Of a DNA stretch of 64,000 nt, positions 26,944-38,636 are shown in pieces. The notes under the pieces are model-generated. The model searched no databases and was not told where the DNA came from. It saw only the letters and a program-made list of their open reading frames with translations. The first letter of the stretch is position 1. Each line of letters begins with the position of its first letter. Location: contig NW_024044681.1 of the NCBI RefSeq assembly GCF_014851395.1, forward strand, positions 8,392,065 through 8,456,064, written 5' to 3'. Source of the stretch: Micropterus salmoides (taxonomy: Eukaryota; Chordata; Actinopteri; Centrarchiformes; Centrarchidae). The translations under genes and the position numbers were made by a program.

Positions 26944-27645
26944 CTACACATCGATCCAATCACAACATGGAGTAGCCAAGTGACAGTACAGCTACGTACA
27001 TGCCACTGGTGATGAAAAAAATCAAAGCTGGTGTGATACTAGATAGTAGATGGTGCTTTAATTATCCTTTTACTTAGGTATGACAAGATTTTATTTTTTA
27101 ATAGGTAAAAATGAAAAACAGTTATTTTTCTGTCTTTACTATCATGACTACAATAACTGGAGATTGAGCTCAAATATAAAATAATTTTTTTGCATTTAAA
27201 TTACTTTAAAACCTTAATTAATAAACCAGGCTTTTTTTTAGCTTAAATCACTGAACTCACGTTGACCTTTATTTTGGATAGGCCTTTAATTCATTTACTA
27301 TGCCGGTATTTCTAAATGAATGAATGCTTTGGTGCTCATTGTTTCTGTAAAATGAACTAAATGACTGAATAAATTAAGAATCTCACAGATCTAAAGATGT
27401 GTAGCATGTTCGTAATGACAAAAGTTTAAACTTTTACATTGGTATGCATAATTTAGGCAGCTTAGAAGCAGCTCAGGCGGGTGACCCAGTGGGCTTTAAG
27501 AGGTTTTATACATCAGAGAACTTTCATAAAAAACAGACCAGGCTTGTAATTGTGAACTGCATCAAGACGTGTAGCCACACCAGGCCAGGAAGAGGGACAG
27601 GTGCCTAAAAAGGACAAGGCTTTTAATTGAAGTTTTACAGTAATT
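26944..27645. other. Noncoding DNA, nothing recognised
   Basis: AT-rich sequence between repeat fragments. No exon is supported. Confidence 0.35.
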
Positions 27646-27647
27646 TT

Positions 27648-27935
27648 TAATTATTTTTTTAACCTTTATTTATTCAGGGGAGCTTCACTGAGAGGAAACC
27701 TCTTTTGCAGGAAGGCCCTGATCCCATTCACACTGTTACACATTCACACCTGGAAGCTGCCCTGTACAACCGCAGCCTGGTCTGCTGGCCACTAAGCAGG
27801 GGTTATGGGCCTTGCTCAGGGTTTGGTTTACGTTCCACACCCAGATTTTATCCTGCCGGTACGGGGATCGGGGAACTGGCAACCTCCCAGTCACAAGCTC
27901 GCTTCTCTAACCTTTGGGCCACCACTGCCAAATCT
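27648..27935 (+). repeat. Dispersed fish repeat
   Basis: The block begins aacctttatttattcagggg and agcttcactgagaggaaacc. It later has cattcacacctggaagctgc and ends with gggaactggcaacctcccag and ggccaccactgcc. This order of phrases recurs across fish genomes. Open frames across it (79 and 68 codons) are by-products of its GC-richness. Confidence 0.55.
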
Positions 27936-28754
27936 TCAGCTTGACTGCATTGCTTGGCGTTTTGGTTTAGTTTTCATTTCTGAGTTTGGTCTTATTGAAC
28001 AAATGTTCTAGGGGCTTCACGGTGATTCTGCTGTCTTTGTATTGTTAAGATGCTACATGTATTGAGGCAGTAGCAAAAAACAAACTTTGTCATGAAATCG
28101 TGAAAAAGTTCATTCATTTCAGTAACTCAACTTAAAAGGTTTTATATCTATCTATCTATCTAGGAAAAAAATGCATTACAATTGTCAGTATTGCATTACT
28201 AATTGTAGACTAGACGTCAGTGCAGTACCGTTTGTGTGTGATAAAGTAACAGGCCTTTCCGCCCCTCCTCTGTTGCTCTCATCTCATTCTTTGCCATGTG
28301 ATCTAAAATTACTGCTAATCTGATACCAACAACTCTTCCTCTTCTCCATACTGATGGGCAGATGGACTCACAGATTTAAACACTACAGATACAGCGTGTG
28401 TGTTTCAGTGATACAGATGACAAACTGGGAATGAAGCGGTTATGGTCAGATGATGATTTTCCTGTCAGTTTTGTCCACATTCGCACTCACCAAATCTAAG
28501 AGGAAAACTGTTTGCTTGGCTGTCAGTCCATCTGCTTGCTTCCTTGCACCGCAGAGCAAATGTCAGTTTTTCACTGTAATACTGTAAGACAGGCTTGTGT
28601 CGTGTGTTGGTTCAGAAACAGAAAGCCAGGAATCACCCATTGGTGCACCTTATTCTGAAATTCCCTTAAAGAGGAGCCACTAGTTCTAAAATAGATGGTC
28701 CTGGACTGTTGAATCACTAGTAAGATAAACCAAAGGCCAGTCAGACTGTATCTG
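27936..28754. other. Noncoding DNA with a short tetranucleotide tract
   Basis: (TATC)4 lies at about 28146-28161. Nothing else is recognised. Confidence 0.4.
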
Positions 28755-28955
28755 CTTTCTGTGTGGAGTTTGCATGTTCTCTCCGGGTGCTATGGCTTCC
28801 TCCTACCATCCAAAGACATGTGGACTAGGTTGATTGGTGACCCTAAATTGTCCTCTTTGTCTTATGTTTGGCCCTGTGCTTGGCGACCTGTCCAGGGTGT
28901 GCCCCGTGACCCTGTACGCAGGATAAGCGGTTGACAATAGATGGACGAACAAAGT
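28755..28955 (+). repeat. LINE/SINE-type 3' tail repeat
   Basis: The order 'gtggagtttgcatgttctct', 'tcctaccatccaaagacatg', 'ttggtgaccctaaattgtcc', 'cgacctgtccagggtgtgcc' and 'aggataagcggttgacaata' matches a very common fish retroposon body and tail, ending in degenerate atggatgg repeats. A second, shorter copy of the tail is at 41.6 kb. Confidence 0.7.
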
Positions 28956-29769
28956 GTAGAAAGAATTGTGTACTGAACATACAACATTCCAGTATCAATC
29001 AATGCAGACAAGCCTCTTTCTGCAAGGTCTGATTTTAAAGGGAAGAAAATGTAGGATAAAATTGAATGAAATTGCTGAAATGAAGACAAACTAAAGCCCT
29101 TTTTGTGTTAGGTTCAGGCTGAAAATCAAAGCTCAACCCTTAGTGAGTTTCAGGATGATTGTGAGGAAACAGATGAATTTTTTATTTTTTTTGTACTGTT
29201 GAACTGGTCAATTGGAATTTAGGGTTAACAAATGTCACATTCACACTCTTTAAAACGCACTTATTCAGATTCATGCTGAAGGGGAGGCTAAATAAGGAGG
29301 ACTTGTGTGGAGAGATGAGCAGGGCTGAGGGCGGAGGGCTTGGTACATCTCATTTGGGTTCTGCTGCTTGATTAATGTGGCCCTTCATTTCAGATTGGGT
29401 GTTCACCAAGAATTCTGATGAGACAATCAGGTTTCCAGTATAACATTCCTACAGCACAATGAATGAATGCAATTTTTATGGGGCCCATTGTTTTAATGAT
29501 GGATTGCATGCTGCAACTTGAGCAAATTGAATGCATTAGAAATCAAGTTTTAACAAGATCATGGAAGTTTTGCCAGAACTGCTCTTCAATAAATTTAATG
29601 AAACTTGAAAACTTTTTGTTTGTATGTTAATATGCCATTATACCTGAATTAAGAATTATTTTAGATAGTAACAGCAGATAAAGTGATGGTGTACTTTCAA
29701 AAGGTTACTTGCTATGCTGAATCACTAAGAATGAACAGTTTGCTCTGGCATTTGCCGTTGCGAAAGTAG
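28956..29769. other. Noncoding DNA, nothing recognised
   Basis: No exon or repeat is supported. Confidence 0.35.
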
Positions 29770-30010
29770 TGCAAAGTTGACTTGTCTTGAGCTACAGATT
29801 TGGTGGCTGAAGAAAGTGGAACATCTAAATGCTAAAGAGCCAGACACTTTCCTCAGGAGTTGGTGGAGACTAAACCAGAAGTGAAAGAAGAGCGAATGAT
29901 GGACACATCATGGTGGACAGAAACATGACTCCAATGGGCTGTTAATGTTGCCCTGTGTCTGTTGGACGTGCAACTTGTAAATTAACATAACTTAAAAATC
30001 AAGTTTTGGA
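29770..30010 (+). repeat. Dispersed repeat, copy 1 (also at 43.95 kb)
   Basis: It contains agagccagacactttcctca, ggagttggtggagactaaac and gactccaatgggctgttaat. The central 'ctcaggagttggtggagact' occurs again at about 44011, in the same orientation. It is a known-looking fish repeat of unknown class with no coding capacity. Confidence 0.6.
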
Positions 30011-30779
30011 GTCTTCTGCCCCCTTGTGCTTTAAGGGTAAAGCAACACAAAGAGAAAAGAGTATCTAGCATTTTATGCAACAGATTCAAACCAACAGTAT
30101 CCCAATGGGGCTCCCTTAAGTGACTGCACTGTCAGAACATTCAGCCAAAGAGAGTCAGCACTTACCAAAACCATTCAAAACACCTCTGTAAAATCTGTTG
30201 GTAGACCCTAAAAGAGGGAGAAAGGACACAGGATGTGGCTGAAAGGTTCCGAAACACTAAGTAAACGGGCCCCTTTGAAGAGACTTCTCAAAAAAAAGAA
30301 AAGAGAAACAAACACACACTTCTCACCGTAGAATCAGAACCCTGACACTTAAACGTTTTGTTGACCGCTGCCATGTGGAGGCAACACAATGTGACAGATT
30401 ATGTTCTGTATGTTTGTAGTAGAAGTGTTGGGATTCAACATGGGGTCAGGTATGGTTATCAGCTGAATATAAAAAAGGTATTCTACATAACAATGCAGTT
30501 ATGACTACGTCTCTGCCCAGACACTTTAGTTTAGATAGTTTCTTAGATGGAGCCCATCTGTAGTCTATAATTGAATTCTCCTAAGTGTTTTCACGTGTTT
30601 TACGTGTCCAAAAAATAGGGAGCCAGGGTGGGGGTTAGTAGCCGAGAAAAAAAATCCTAGATGAAAGTGTGAAATTTACAAGAAGAAAAATCGGAAGTCA
30701 CTCTGGTGTTTTCTGAATCCAATCCAATCCAAGACAAAGTCTCTAAGGTGCATGATATAGAGGGCTAAACTCAGGAGTA
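30011..30779. other. Noncoding DNA, nothing recognised
   Basis: No exon or repeat is supported in this stretch. Confidence 0.35.
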
Positions 30780-31776
30780 TTTCCTCACTGCTATATCCGT
30801 ATAGCACTCTGAACCATGCGTACGCACATAAAGAGGAAAACGGGGATTCTGTTTCTGCAAAAGAACACCTCAAATATGGACAGTTTAATCAGGAATCATT
30901 AATTAATAGGCCTACTTGCATGCATTGAAGTTTATTCGCATAAATAAGGTGAACAGGAGGACAAATTCTATTTAAATTGATGCTGTTTTCAATGTGTCAG
31001 TCGAGCAAATATGAGTGAATAGTTTCATGTATCACATGTTTGTTTCCTTATCGAGCCAAATGCTGTGCGCCAGCGTGTGGGTGTGATGCACTGCTTGTAA
31101 AAACACATTGTGGAAAAATAACGCTATGTTATTGTCATTTACAACAAGTCACAGGCTATTTCTTTTAACTCTTCGCCAGCCCCATTAAGTGAGTGGGCTG
31201 TAAACACATGTTTAAACACAGGTGGAATGCATTTGGTTTAATCTCTTTTCAAACGGGGGGGATCCAAATTAGTACCTGGGTCATCCCGTCTTGCGTCTGT
31301 GTGTCCCCCTCCGGTCAGTGACGTCACTACTCAAGAGGGATGCCCGTTCCTGCAGATTGGTTATAAAGGGGTGGAGCTCCGGTGCCCCCTTTCCTCCGGT
31401 GCATAAGTGTTGCGTGAAAGTGCGTTTTTTACCCATCAAACATGCTTCAGCTTCACTTGAAGGAGCATGAGTGTCACACTGAGTTAAATCTCGTTTTGTA
31501 GCTTCTCTGAGTTTGCCTCCTTTTCTTCATGCAGTCAGTACGTATTAATATAAATGAGGAGCGTTTCACTGACCATTTATAGGCAACTATGGGCGTTTGA
31601 AGGGTCTGACATGGAGCTCCCTCACATGCGCCACATTTACAGTTGATTGTGATTCATAAAGGGAACTTGCTTACAAGTGTACGTACCCATTTTTGGCTTT
31701 TGGGCGCACGTACACTTTTAGTGAAGTCACTTTTAGTGACTTTTTAGTTTCTACTCACAATTTTATAAATGAGACC
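30780..31776. mobile_element. Decayed MITE ending 'tttataaatgagacccc'
   Basis: The right end is clear. gtgtacgtacccatttttgg, then cttttgggcgcacgtacact, closes with tttataaatgagacccc at 31776, as in a common fish MITE. On the left, accatgcgtacgcacataaa near 30810 resembles the subterminal part of the opposite end, so about 1 kb may be one element. The interior contains a GC-rich segment (31260-31400) with a TATA-like ttataaagg. The left boundary is uncertain. Confidence 0.5.
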
Positions 31777-31794
31777 CCGGGAGTAAACACTAAG

Positions 31795-32005
31795 ACATGA
31801 ACAGTGACACAGAACTGAAACGCAGGACTTGGTAGTAGGACAAGAAAACAGAATGAGAACCAACACAACCATCCTCACAAGAATAAACGAGGCGAAACAG
31901 TATAACACGAGATGGACAAAAACACATACTAAATAATACCGAACAGACCAATGAACAAAACTCAGAGACCTAAACAGGACCGATCAGGCAGAATGTGACA
32001 GAGAC
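31795..32005. repeat. A-rich degenerate repeat, class unknown
   Basis: The plus strand is a long series of 'aacacaga', 'aacaggac' and 'gaacaaaac' phrases ending agaatgtgacagagac. Such A/C-rich blocks often accompany fish LTR elements read from the minus strand. No LTR boundary is proven. Confidence 0.3.
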
Positions 32006-35000
32006 AATACTGCTTTGCTTTGCATGTCTATTGTCAGGACACCTCTGGCCTTATCCATTTTACTATACATAAAAAGTGTCATTCTCTTCTCTGTAGATTT
32101 TGAAAGTGACACCAAAAAAGTAAGGACTGAATCATAGTAATATATTACAAATGTAAATCTGTAGGAAAAAATGTAAATCTGCTAATGTCTAGTTAGCATA
32201 GGTTTAATGCCAAGCACTGATGTTTCAGAATCAGTGTCCACTAAGAGAAACAAACCACAAAAAAAGGCTTGAAAGCTTTCTTAAACCTGCAGAAAAAAGA
32301 ACACTGTTAGATGTAATGCATTTGTTTGTTTGATAAGAGCAATTTAGGGGTGAAAAATGTAATTTTTTGTAATCTGTACAGCCAGCTGTGTCTCCGCTGT
32401 GAAACACCGCCAGCCTGGTGAGCAGCAGCTGGCAGGAGAAGTCTTCAGCTAGTGATTTCACTGAAAAGCACACCTTTAATCACAGAGGGACAACTAATCA
32501 GTGAAATCACCTGTGTGGTGATTGGTTTGAATGAAACCTTGCAGACTCTCAGCTCTCAATGTGCTTTACAATAACAGATCACTTAGACAGAAAACTGAGT
32601 CACATTTAGAAACTGACGGTGTACAGCTGCCAGGCATTCATGTGCTGTCCGAAGAAGGCGCATTGGATTTGAAGTGAAACAATTACTACAAGGTTAAAGT
32701 GATGACTTACGGCTTTAATAGGGTGTTCACATGCATAGTGGGTGAATGGTGTAATTATACATAATCCCCCACCAAACTTAAACATAGAGAAAAGACAGTC
32801 AAGGAGATTTTATAGCCAAACAAACTCAAGGCAACAAAGCCCATTACAGGCCTTGCAGGACATTAGAAGGGAAGATAACAATGTTTGCTGATGTGGGATA
32901 GGGAACTCATCATTCACTCGTCATTGATGGTAACCGATTTGACACCAAATACTAAATTTTTTATGTCATGCACATTTATAAAAGGCTATAGTTGCTACAG
33001 GCATCTTATGTGGATGTTAACACCCTAAAATTAAAACTGAAGGTCATTACTTCAGCCATTGTTTTACAAAGTGCTGGAGCACAGAGCCAGTGCATTGGGT
33101 CATCGTCCTCATACATTTTTCTCACCTCACGTGGCCCTGACGTGTTTCCTTTTCTGCAACAATCTTTAATCTGAGGTCCCAAAACCCCACGATGGACTGA
33201 ACATTCTACCAAAACTGGCACTTTTGGTGTTTTGTTTATCATGTTCAAAGTTACTCATGTACTTGGCCAGAGCTACTGTGTCCCCGTCATCCATTACTGT
33301 CACAAAAACTGTGACTTTGTTGCCAGAAAACAGCTTTATTAAAAAAACTCTACAGTGAGCCATCAGCTTTGTGCCACTATTGTAAACCAGAGCAGCTTTT
33401 AACAGGGTGTGAGAGAGTAAATCAATCAGCAGAGGAGCTTCTAACTTAATGTTGAGCTGACAATTTGATTAATTAAATGCAGATTCCAGTTGCGTTATGA
33501 GTCTAATTTTGCAGCCACTGCTGAATAAAACCTTTGATGCATGTTTTGAATTTCAAACTTGTGCTGGTGCGTTAAGTACATCATAATTTAGTCAGGTGTC
33601 TGTGTGTGTTTTTGGTAGATTCTCGCCCAATTTAAATTTATTCATCCATTCATTTTTTTTTTTCAATTAACCATAGTTTAATTGATCGAAGTTTAATAAA
33701 AGTTCCCTGTGCACTTAGGGAAAACGGCTGTAAATGGGTCCAAGTTTTTGAATAAGAGCAGACAGATGTTGAGAGTGGGACTTGTTTTTGTTTGTGAAAT
33801 GGGGAAGATTGATAAAGGCTGCTGGAACACATGAAATATGATGACACACTGCCTTTCGCATTAGAAAGGAAGATGTACCTCAGCATATTCTCAATAATTT
33901 CACTGCTCAGGGAAATATGTGTTATTTGTAGGAGATCTATGAAATACATTGACTGTTTGGACTCAAACAAGAAGACTTTGTAATTAAATTAAGCCAAACC
34001 AGACATTACAATTTTGCAATTACATGAGAATCAAATTTTCTAATGCTGTGCCTCCTTGTTTAGGATTTGAAATTTCCTAGATCCTACGAATTATGTTTTA
34101 TGCTACAAATTTGCTACAGAAAATCATTTTAAAAGGAGAAATTCAGTGCCAACAAAATGTTTTTAACAACTCTATCTGCCATATTCATACTGAACGTGCC
34201 TGCAAAGCAAAACAGATATGCAGGATGTAAATGCAATCCCTTGGAGACATGGTTCAATTTTTCAACAAACACAAAGAATAATTTGAAAGATGCTGTAATA
34301 TAATATAATGCCATAATATAAAGAACAATTCTTCACATTGTGGTTTAAAGGGAAGTGAAAGACTAACCTAAACCTTCCTAACTTAACCCTGCCCAGTAAT
34401 TAACTTCAACAAACTAACAAATGGCATAGGATGAGTTACAGAACACTGTGATATGGTAGGATAATCATACAAAGTTGGGTTAAGGAGTCAGTCATTATTA
34501 TTTAGTCCATGAGAGTAAATTGTATTCTTACATACACAGTAGACAAGATTGGGCGGAGCTTCTAACTAATTAAGTGGGATTTTTCTAAATCCCATGTACC
34601 ATATTTGTCCAAGTTCCTTGAGTGTTTAGTCCAGAAGGTGACAGGCTGTCATTCTGTCACAGATGCCTGTATAAACTGTTATTGTGCACAGCAAAAGGAC
34701 ACCAACTGTCTTCTCCCTGTTACTCTCTGACCTTACGTCAGGACTCTCCCGTTTGTCCAGCTCTAATGGAGTCAACACGCCTGCCATCTGTCAGACAGCC
34801 TGTGAGCTGTGATGTTGTGTGGGTGGAGAACTGGGTTGGTGTAATGAGCCAGGAAAGCGGTGACAGAAGAGAAGCCATGTGGAGGAATCTTGCATCCATC
34901 TCTGTCTACAACAGGTCACCTGGTGACCTTCACAGGCCAAAACCCTGAAATCTCATGCGTTACAAGACTTTCCAAAACAACAAGCTCAGGGTGAGTTTGT

Positions 35001-35576
35001 CTTCGTATTTACCTGTAAACAAGATAGTCAGGGTGCAGCCTGAAATAGATCGAATTCAGTGATGCAAGTGTCCTTCGAGCCAACAGAACAGAGATCATGG
35101 TAGACTGTGAGATGTACTCACCATCATCGCCGATATGAAACGTCTTTCACTGTGGATTCTGAAACCTTTTTCCATTAACTGAGGTATTTATATTATGTAC
35201 TGTTTAACTGTTAATGCGTATCATCGCCAGCAGGTGCGTAGGTATGACAACTACATTTTTTCCAGTTCAAGTTCATTCTAGACCTTGGGAACGCCAAGGA
35301 GCTTTAAAAACACATCACAGTCTGAGAGGAAAATTGGCTTCTTGCTCTTTCTCCTGCCATCCATAGATTCCTGGTTGATGACTTTAAAAATTAAATTTTT
35401 TGAGTAAGAGTTTAATGCCACTGGGCTTTTTAAAACTTTTTTCAATATTTGAATGTTCATTTTGCATGTACATACAGTATGATGGTTATTCTATAGCATG
35501 GCCATGGAGAATACTTCATTCTAATTGGCTGCAGGGTGTTTTAACAATTATTATAGCAATACATACTTTATTATAT
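32006..35576. other. Noncoding DNA, no supported gene
   Basis: Open frames of 60-108 codons occur on both strands (for example 34622-34948 plus, 33650-33970 minus). None matches a protein I recognise or has convincing splice sites. No mobile element was identified. Confidence 0.4.
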
Positions 35577-35577
35577 C

Positions 35578-35622
35578 GTGTGTGTGTGCGCGCGCGCGCG
35601 TGTGTGCGTGCGTGTGTGTGTG
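35578..35622. repeat. Mixed (GT)n/(GC)n microsatellite
   Basis: About 45 bases alternate purine and pyrimidine, GT repeats with a central run of GC. This composition favours Z-DNA. It is flanked by acacaaatacacacatgc on the right. Confidence 0.9.
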
Positions 35623-36111
35623 AGAAACACACAAATACACACATGCGACTCCTGTGACCTAGCTGACCTCCGTCTTTGCATAGCCTTGCCTGGAGGCGCA
35701 CACAGCAACCATTTTATTACAGTATACAGAACAGAGCAGGGAGGAAGACGACATGAGGCTGCATCATTATCCCTGAAAGAATATTCTGCTGCAGAATTGT
35801 AGTTTTTTGGGGGGGGTCAAATTCTGCTGCCGTGGGGCTTTCTTATGTGATGAAAAAATACATCTTCATATTTCCCCCTCCTTTGCTCAGGAAAGCAAAG
35901 CGGCAACCTTTGGGTCTAGCTTTTGTTCTTGTACCACCGTTCACCTTGTTAGTGTGGCTGTGGTTGTCATGACTTCAGTTTGTGTGACAGATCACTGAAC
36001 AAAGTGCCTGTTAACATTAAAGTTTTATCACATGATTATGATCTGTATGATGGTCAGTTTATGATCAAGACATTGAAGAAATAAAAATCCATTGAAGGCA
36101 CTATGCTCATG
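35623..36111. other. Noncoding DNA, nothing recognised
   Basis: A run of eight G lies near 35810. No exon is supported. Confidence 0.35.
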
Positions 36112-36580
36112 AGTGTCACAGCCAGTGTTGTGACTCTTTTTCTATGTGTTTCCCTTGTTTCTCCTCCCTCTGTCTGTCTGTGCGTCAATATCAGATTGTT
36201 TTGCACCAGTTTGCTACAGGGTTTCCGGGTTGAAAGACCTGTTTCCTGGAAACAGTGTGCAACGGGCTTCGAGGTATGTTTTCTCTTGTTTTGTGGGGTT
36301 TGTCAGAGGTGTTACCCAATCAGCAGCAGGCTAGTGCCTTTTTCCTGACGTGTGTTTTTCTTGTGCTTCAGGATTCTTGCACAGCCTCATCGCTCATCTA
36401 ATGCCGCCTCTGCTAAACGCCAGCCAGACCACGCCATCTCAAGCCTGCCAGACTCTTGCTGTCCTCAGCCTCGCCAGCCACCTCACCAACAAACAATTTA
36501 TTGAAAAAGACTATAATCGACCTTCAGCTGCAACCTGTTTTGCCCTGTGTCTGCTGGGTCTGCCTACAACGAAATGTAAC
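36112..36580 (+). mobile_element. LTR-like block with an embedded repeat
   Basis: The start tgtcacagccagtgttgtga and the end tgtgtctgctgggtctgcct plus acaacgaaatgtaaca resemble the 5' and 3' ends of fish LTRs. Proline/serine-rich artefactual frames cover the middle. Inside it, about 36224-36345 is another dispersed sequence shared with 52.24 kb, suggesting that an insertion broke the LTR. A polyadenylation-like signal is not obvious. Moderate to low confidence. Confidence 0.4.
36224..36345 (+). repeat. Dispersed repeat shared with 52.24-52.36 kb
   Basis: gtttcctggaaacagtgtgc, ggcttcgaggtatgttttct and gtcagaggtgttacccaatc each have a close counterpart, in the same order and orientation, at about 52264, 52289 and 52325. 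Identity by eye is roughly 80 percent. Confidence 0.7.
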
Positions 36581-37202
36581 ATTCACATGGCAAAGGTCAA
36601 CTTAGAACACAGCGATTAGCTGTTTGGGTTTGTTGTTTGCAACAAATAGTTAATCGGGCTTTATTTAGCTTTATTTTGGCAAAAATAAGTGAACAAACAG
36701 GATACAGACAGCAGATTAATGATCTATGCTGCAGGTGTTGTTTAATTACATTTTGGGATGTTTTAATATGCTTGCATACTTGCTCTGGCTCCGTTGGAAT
36801 AAATTGTAACTGCTACAAATGAAAGATACAGACCGAGCCACCTTTTAAGCCTATAGCATTTGCATTTTGGGTGGAGTATTCCTTTTAGAAATGTATTTTC
36901 TCTGTAATGTGGGTCAGTGGGAAAAAAAACACTGACTTACATTGTGTAACTACAAAGTCAATACTAATATGTTAGAAGTAATGCATGATACAGTACATCA
37001 TGTCTTTCTTAGCTGTAATGTCATATTTTGGGATTCAGATTCACAGGAATGTGAAGCATCCATGTAAATTGAGCTGAAAATCAAGAAGCTTTTCCTCATT
37101 TATTATTTAGTCACTCTCTCCTTCCTCGCAGCTTTTTTTCAAGTTTAGCAAAACTGGCAAGCTGTGTTTACGTTCAGCTCCAGTCTATTATTTATGCAAG
37201 AT

Positions 37203-37204
<2 letters not shown>
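36581..37204. other. Noncoding DNA, nothing recognised
   Basis: No exon or repeat is supported. Confidence 0.35.

Positions 37205-37296
<92 letters not shown>
37205..37296. repeat. (GT)46 microsatellite
   Basis: An uninterrupted GT dinucleotide array of 92 bases. Confidence 0.97.
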
Positions 37297-37298
<2 letters not shown>

Positions 37299-37870
37299 TC
37301 ACTTAACCACAAACGTGATGTTGAACAGAATCATATCTTTTCCTGATTGTGACCCAGAAATTGATCTCAGCGTTCCATCTTGAAGTACATCTTAATTCAT
37401 GAAATACACCTCGAGGACCTAGGAGGCTTGCTGAAAGAGCTAAAATTGAGGATAAGCTGGTGTAGTCTTTTTGGCAGCCATGGCTTTAAAAGAGGCATGA
37501 CCCAACTCTGGAATATACAACCCTTTGCGGAAGCAGGACTTTACAGTGTTTCTTTTGTGTTCAGAAGTTCTAGTAGTTATTTAAGATGATCAAATGTGCG
37601 ATCAAACCTTCTGCCCTTCAACATTTGTGTAGTGCCTCGTAAGGTGCTGTTCTTTATCGTTGAATGTAAGCTAGTGATGTGTGGATGGGCAGGCCGGGTC
37701 ATAAAAATTAGCACTGTGAATAGCAGGTGAGTGAAATAGGCTGAAGCGTCTCCACATTCAGAGAGACGCCGTGCGCATTTATGCACGAGGAGGCACAGAC
37801 TGAGAAATGAGAAAGGCCTTTGGTCTAAGCATAGGGGCATACAACCTCCTGTTGCATTGCTTGGATGTGA
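37297..37870. other. Noncoding DNA, nothing recognised
   Basis: Open frames on both strands (37380-37589 plus, 37577-37840 minus) match no known protein. Confidence 0.35.
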
Positions 37871-38320
37871 GAATCAGAATCAGATACTTTATTGATCCCC
37901 AAGGGGAAATTCTTGTGTTACAGCTACTCAATTGCACATCAAGACATTAGGAATATAAATAACAGAAAGTTGGTAAGTAGAAAATAAAAATAAAATATAC
38001 AAATCTCATAAAAATGTGAAGATATGTACAATATTTTACAGTATATGACAGAAGTATAATGAATAAATAGTAGTAGTGAATAAACAGTAGTAACAATAAT
38101 GAATACTGGTAGTGTTGAGGTGGAATGGATTAAAAATCCTTAAAGATGCAGTATTGGTACAGAGTAAACCAGAGTATTAAACGGAGATGTTGCACATTAT
38201 GTCAACTATTGCACTACAAGGTCAAATTACTGACTAATAGGCCGTGTGTCTGACACCATGGGATGAGTGAATGATGGCCACAGGCAGGAATGACTTCCTG
38301 TTACTTGCTGTTTTGGAATA
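37871..38320 (+). repeat. Dispersed fish repeat ('tttattgatcccc' family)
   Basis: It begins aatcagaatcagatacttta and ttgatccccaaggggaaatt, a very frequent fish repeat start. The body is AT-rich with ataaatag motifs. The end carries ccacaggcaggaatgacttc followed by ctgtt, as in full copies. No protein is encoded. Confidence 0.7.
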
Positions 38321-38368
38321 AAATAGTCCTTTGCCTCTTGTGCGTTTGTGTAGTTTGTCCTCTTCCAG

Positions 38369-38472
38369 GTTTTCATGGTGCAGAGGATGTCGTGCGGCTC
38401 AGGTCGGACCTGAAGTTGCTACCTACAAAAGGTCACAAGAGAAATCTGATGGGTTGTGAGATGATTGATTGG
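38369..38472 (+). CDS. Candidate internal exon, DEP-domain-like peptide
   Basis: A pyrimidine-rich acceptor (gtcctcttccag) precedes position 38369 and a GTAGGA donor follows 38472, giving a 104-base exon that uses one base from the previous exon and ends on a codon boundary. The peptide reads FHGAEDVVRLRSDLKLLPTK and then GHKRNLMGCEMIDW. The ending 'GxEMIDW' resembles the 'GxELVDW' centre of DEP domains, which sit in signalling regulators at membranes. The frame stays open through the whole exon. No neighbouring exon of the same gene was found, so the gene is not identified. It is close to the repeat at 37.87-38.32 kb and may instead be chance or a retroposed relic. Confidence 0.35.
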
Positions 38473-38636
38473 GTAGGAAAGAAGATGTTGTAAGACACAC
38501 ATTTGCCTTCATATATTTTACTTTTCTCTAACATTTGCTTTTGTTGTTAAATATTGGATAACTTGGCCTCCCTGGGCCTGGTACAGTTATTTAAATGAAA
38601 CCACCTGGTAAACACCAGCCATTTACAACTGAACTT

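Noticed and set aside
34622..34948. 108-codon plus-strand frame starting with ATG
   Set aside because: No recognisable domain and no supporting splice or promoter signals. The length is unremarkable for 64 kb.
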